A DNA stretch of 64,000 bases from Phellopilus nigrolimitatus (taxonomy: Eukaryota; Basidiomycota; Agaricomycetes; Hymenochaetales; Hymenochaetaceae), in NCBI GenBank assembly GCA_021029095.1, contig JAJOHG010000002.1, forward strand, positions 744,001 to 808,000, read 5' to 3'. Numbering within the stretch: the first letter of the stretch is position 1; every line of letters begins with the position of its first letter. The notes under the pieces are model-generated. The model was not told where the DNA came from and made no database searches. It was given only the letters and a program-made list of their open reading frames with translations. This document shows positions 59,967 through 64,000 of the stretch, piece after piece. A program made the translations under genes and the position numbers.

Positions 59967-60814
59967 ATGCTAGCTTCGCAAATCATTTATATTCGTGTTC
60001 TGTTTTGTCCTAGTATCCATCAGGTCTATTTCTTACCAACGAACCACAGATTTTCATTTTGCATACGGAATCAAATCAGTGTTGATGACGTGATCGGCTG
60101 CAATTGCGGACGCGTTGTTATGGTTTGTTTGCTGAGCATGGTCCATTCATGTACGTACTCTAGTCCGGCTGATGCCACCGACTCCAACTACGACATCGCA
60201 AGACAAACATTTGCGCATCTCTACCAGATAAACAACAATGTCTTTAAATGCCGAGCCATACCACCTCTATTTCTTGCGGTTAACGGCATTGCACGAGAAC
60301 GCATCCGAACAAGAATGGGGACACACATATGCCGTACCCGTAATTTTGTGAGACTAGCCTATAAATTTATTTGCTACTAGATCGATATCTGATATTCTAG
60401 AACCAAAGCTATTGGGTATTTCGAGACATATGCGATGACCGTGTGCACTACCTTTGTCTGTGCACGCGGGACCCCTCCCTTTCCGAGCTGATCTGGCGCC
60501 AGACGGAAGACCGTGTAGTGTCTCTGACGACTACGGACGACCACCAGATAATGGACTGCATACTGTCTCCGCTGACTACAGAAGACCAGGCGGAGCGATT
60601 TTTCGCGTCTTTGGAAACTTGGAGGGTGCGGAATGCCCAAACTTGGCTCGTGCAGAGTCGTGATGCCACCGCAGCTTCCGCTTCCGTGGAACGATGCAGA
60701 AAATCGAAAGGCGAGTTGATTGTGCTAGGCGTCGTCATTGGCTTGCTGTGTCGCTTCGTGCGCTCATTTGGAGGGTTCTTTTTGGAATCATTGCTTGTGT
60801 TCTGCCGCAAGTAG
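59967..60814 (+). CDS. Possible orphan gene with a hydrophobic C-terminal tail
   Basis: Two open stretches join in phase through an intron near 60349-60400 (GTGAGA donor, TTCTAG acceptor): ...RTRMGTHICRTRNF with NQSYWVFRDICDDRVHYLCL. The second part runs WRQTEDRVVSLTTTDDHQIM, ERFFASLETWRVRNAQTWLV and ends in a hydrophobic helix (ELIVLGVVIGLLCRFVRSFG), TAG 60812-60814, so the product could be tail-anchored. The 5' end is unclear: ATG 59967 is the first possible start, but more exons are likely. No family recognised. Confidence 0.35.
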
Positions 60815-62384
60815 ATTACTTGTTCTTTATATCATTATGATGTCTGCCCACTTTCAATTCGCTTCCCTATCACATCACCTATTCTACCACATCATCTTCC
60901 TTGGACCTATTACATCATCTATCTTCTCGCAGGACTTCGTTTTGTACCAATACACTGTACTCTTCCGTATGTTTCGAACCCGTAGTTACTTTGCGACAAC
61001 TTCATAATCGAGGCATAAACTAATTAACTTAGTAAGGTATCTGTTGTCCTGGACACGGACGTTAATAAGATCGTTTTCTCCGAATCTCTGCTGTTCTTAT
61101 CATTCACATACCCTTTTATTTTTGAGTCCACTCGAAGTCTTGGAGCCGGAAGGTGGGAAGCATTGGCGCACGTCCGGTGGTCCTAATCTCAATCACTGCA
61201 GTTTTTAAAAGTATATTTCAGCAAAAAGTACTATGCGCTTCATACTTTATTGTATCTACACTGTATAATGCTGTAGTGAGCCTTATTATGAGAAAGAAAA
61301 TGTACACTTGACTGCACGGTTCCTGGGCCGAACAGGCCCTAAGTAGTTACCGGAAGACAGCAAAGGCTAATGAACAGTGGAGCTCACATAAATAAATAAA
61401 ATCAATAGCATGCCTTTTTTCGATGGCGTCGATACAGATGAGGAAGAAATGCGTTGATTTCGAAGGTGGCACTCGGCTAGTGCATCGACAGTAAAACAAG
61501 TAAGGCAAAAAGTATGCGCGGAATGCAGGTGGCGTTCGGAAGTCGGATCGTTATTGCGAAAAGGAGGACGGGGAAAATAAAAGGCGGCTGCTGATTTTCT
61601 AAATATTGCAGAATCATAGATGATGGGTGGAATGGAAGGTGGAAGAACGCAACATAACGTACAAGTACAAATGCAGTAAGGTGCATAACAAATCAAAACA
61701 ACGCGCTCACTTCTCGTTTAGAGCGCGTCAAATGAATCACTCGTTATGATAGCCGGCTTTTGCATTCAATTTCCAATTATCACGTAGCCAGGTGACACAA
61801 ATGAACAGGAATTCACCGCATAATCAGACGATATGCAATTGGCCTCTACAGATACAACTATGAATCAGACCAAGTCGAGTCGAATCACAAAGCAATCGCA
61901 TGAGAAGACAGACTTCGTGCGCACGATATGTAAGTACATTGAGAGTAACGGTCACGGAAGACGAAGAGACGAGAACGCAGACGGTAAACGAGGCATCGTA
62001 TAGTTACAGTTACATTTTTTGGATCTGGGCGCAAATGACGACGCGGTCAAGACAAGACAGGGGCAAGACACGGGAAGGGCGCCGGCATGATGGACGAGCG
62101 TCCGTTAAAGATGAAAATGAAGAAAGGAAAGCTGCGATGCGAGCCAAGGACGGTCGCCGAGAGTATGGGGTTTATATACGCATGAAGGATTTAAAAAAGA
62201 ATAGTAAATGAGACGGGAGACGGACACCGATAAATGGAGGCGAGACAGAGAGAAAAGAAACATGGAAGTCGGAGCCGTGAACAAGATGAGCGCATATCGA
62301 AGCACTAAGAGAACGCTGAGGAAACCCGAAGACGTCCGTTAATGCTGTCAGCAACTGTGGAACCACACAAACGCTGTGCTAACC
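60815..62384. other. Gene-free interval
   Basis: About 1.6 kb with only short frames on either strand. AT-rich to about 61.9 kb, then purine-rich (AGA/GAG runs) to 62.3 kb. No tRNA, transposon or repeat recognised. The right end is the 3' UTR of the RRM gene. Confidence 0.45.
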
Positions 62385-63405
62385 TCAGTAGCCGCCACCG
62401 CCCTGTTGGTAGCCTCCACCACCGTAGCCTCCCTGCTGAGGGTAGCCTCCGCCGTAACCTCCGAAGCCGGGAGCTAAAGCGTCGCATCAGAATAGACTTC
62501 CAAATGCTAAAAATCCTTCACTCACCACCAGCGTTGTATCCACCAGCACCTTAATCAATAAACATTCGCTCGTCAGACCTAATGCAAACATCAGAATAAG
62601 GAGAAACTAACCGTAACCTCCTCCACCGCCACTGAAGCCCCCACCGCCTATACCACAAAAACAGTAAAATTTAACATCACAGCAATAAAATCGTTAGGCG
62701 CTTACCGTAGCCGGCCTGACCTCCAGGGGCAGGATAACCTCCCCCTCCGCCTCCTCCTAACATACCGACGTCAATTTTGCATCCTCTAGAATGCTTGTGA
62801 TTGTCGCTGTCTTACCACCTGCCTGGCCACCTGTCGGACGGGCATTCGCAAAATTGACCTTAATGCGCCTGCCCTCGAACTCCTGTTCGTTGAGAGTGTT
62901 TATGGCGTTGGTCGCCTCTGGCTCATTACTGAAAGTCACAAAGCCGAAGCCACGGGAACGGCCGGTATCGCGGTCGCGCATGACGATGGCCTGTGGGGCA
63001 CGCATATAGCGAACAAACAAAAAAAAGACACAGACGCGTGTTAATTAACGGCGACGGGTCATCCAACAATATTGTTTTATGTGGAATTATCTCAGTGAAT
63101 CACAGAATCGACGAGAGACTAAAGAGCGCGCACGTCAAGAACCTGACCATAGTCGGAGAAAGCCTAGACGTGCAGAAGCATATGCGAGCACGGGAAAAAA
63201 AAGGCAAAACAAAATCACGATTCACGACGGAGACACGGAAACGAGAGCGCGGCACAGCAGACTGACTTTACGCAGGGTGTCATCGGTTGTATTCCAGGAC
63301 AAATTGCTATACATGCGGAGAACGCATCAGTCGAGGGATCCCATGTGAGGGAACGCCCCTGAGAGGACGATGAAGTACCGACCCGACGTAAACTTTTGCG
63401 GCCAT
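62385..63405 (-). CDS. Glycine-rich RNA-binding protein, single RRM
   Basis: ATG 63405 opens MAAKVYVGNLSWNTTDDTLR. The RRM is split over tiny exons: 63405-63383, 63306-63267, 63163-63134 (AFSDYGQVLD), then the exon from 62991 (AIVMRDRDTGRSRGFGFVTF, ... GRRIKVNFANARPTGGQAG). RNP2 is VYVGNL and RNP1 is RGFGFVTF, both intact. Four short exons then encode a Gly/Tyr/Gln-rich tail (GGGYPAPGGQAGYG, FSGGGGGYG, GYQQGGGGY) to TGA 62385. It resembles the GRP/CIRBP-type chaperone RRMs, usually induced by cold or stress and binding mRNA. The low-complexity tail may support condensates. All junctions keep frame. Confidence 0.9.
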
Positions 63406-63962
63406 GATGTGCTATGCTACACGGGACGAGCGAACGGCGAGGAAAGGGGAACGGGACTGGGACGGGAGGAGGTGGGGGACGGAAGAGAGATGGGAGTTGG
63501 GGTGGAAGAGAGCGTGGGCGTCTTATATAGGAGGGCGGTGCAAGCCGAGAACAGGTGAGACATGACCCTGGGATCTTCGCTGGCCCAGAACAGCCCACCC
63601 CTGCTTCCACTGCTTCCCTGCCCGCTTCCCCGTACGCCCGCTGCCGCTGCCGTTACACCCTCGTTTTCTAATGTAGGCAATTATAATCTTTATTGCCTTC
63701 CAACAAATTAACTTAATCCTCCCTAATCAATATACGCTAGCAACGAACTTATGTATACACGATCCGGATCATGTTGAAGACTAATGATGATGATGAGAAT
63801 GAATCCGTGTGGTCGAGAATGAAAAATGGAAAACAAGCTGCGCATGATGAAAGATGGAGAAGGAAAACAGAAACAAAAAGAGAGAAGAAACAGTAGTCGT
63901 CGCGGTCGTGAAATAGAGATTAGAATAGAACAGCCCCAAGTCTCTGGCGGTCGAGGCACGCC
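63406..63962. promoter_or_regulatory. Promoter / 5' region of the RRM gene
   Basis: 557 bases. A strongly purine-rich block (GA/GGG-rich, about 63431-63530) lies just upstream of the start codon, and a CT/AG-rich block lies at 63780-63900. It also holds the 3' UTR of the next minus-strand gene. Confidence 0.5.
63453..63478 (+). promoter_or_regulatory. Potential G-quadruplex motif
   Basis: Four G-runs (63453-63455, 63459-63461, 63464-63466, 63474-63478) with loops of 3, 2 and 7 bases meet the usual G3N1-7 rule. It sits 48-73 bases upstream of the RRM start, on the template strand for that gene. Confidence 0.5.
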
Positions 63963-64000
63963 TCATTTGCCCATGGATAGCCTCTTCTTCAGCTTCTCTC
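63963..64000 (-). CDS. Possible 3' end of a minus-strand gene
   Basis: Minus-strand frame ends EKLKKRLSMGK, then TGA 63963-63965. A basic C-terminus in the right position for a gene extending beyond the window; only 11 codons are visible, so this is tentative. Confidence 0.25.
   Translation of the reverse strand, partial: EKLKKRLSMGK

Noticed and set aside
60970..60990. tRNA B-box-like GTTTCGAACCC
   Set aside because: No A box, acceptor stem or cloverleaf upstream.

Overview
The window is a 64-kb piece of a filamentous basidiomycete genome, most likely Agaricomycotina. The evidence is dense protein-coding genes on both strands, many short introns (about 50-65 bases) with GT-AG borders, and gene families typical of mushroom-forming fungi: CBM12/DM9 (DUF3421) membrane proteins, an AlkB-like protein with zinc sites, and a GH92 mannosidase. 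There are no bacterial operons, phages, CRISPR arrays, insertion sequences or recognisable tRNA/rRNA genes.

Layout. 1-13.2 kb holds three vesicle-tethering genes (COG3, VPS8, COG2) around a threonyl-tRNA synthetase. 13.5-15.8 kb holds a divergent pair, INO80 subunit Ies2 and Sm-D3. 15.8-18.4 kb is gene-poor and leads into an HSP12-like stress gene with a perfect heat-shock element upstream. 19.3-28 kb holds a PA-TM-RING ubiquitin ligase, a GABA-type aminotransferase and a PH/coiled-coil protein. 28-39.3 kb is a run of minus-strand genes: the AlkB-like dioxygenase, ATP synthase delta, glutamate-cysteine ligase and ATG6. GH92 follows on the plus strand.

43.7-59.7 kb is the most unusual part. 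Two unrelated gene families each occur twice, in opposite orientation, around PRM1 and RCC1: (i) three-TM proteins ending in an Smr domain, and (ii) TM proteins with a DM9 lectin-like domain. The DM9 copies share an ~850-base near-identical tract that includes two identical introns but stops abruptly, as expected from gene conversion or a very recent partial duplication. The window closes with a glycine-rich RRM protein and the extreme 3' end of another gene.

Most genes are housekeeping (translation, ATP synthesis, glutathione, autophagy, splicing, chromatin remodelling, membrane traffic). The clearest new material is the paired DM9/CBM12 and TM-Smr families, the AlkB-like protein, and VPS8, whose well-conserved reading frame is broken by several single-base shifts that ordinary introns do not explain. 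Exon borders given here were read by eye. Where I did not resolve every exon, the gene span is given and the entry says so.
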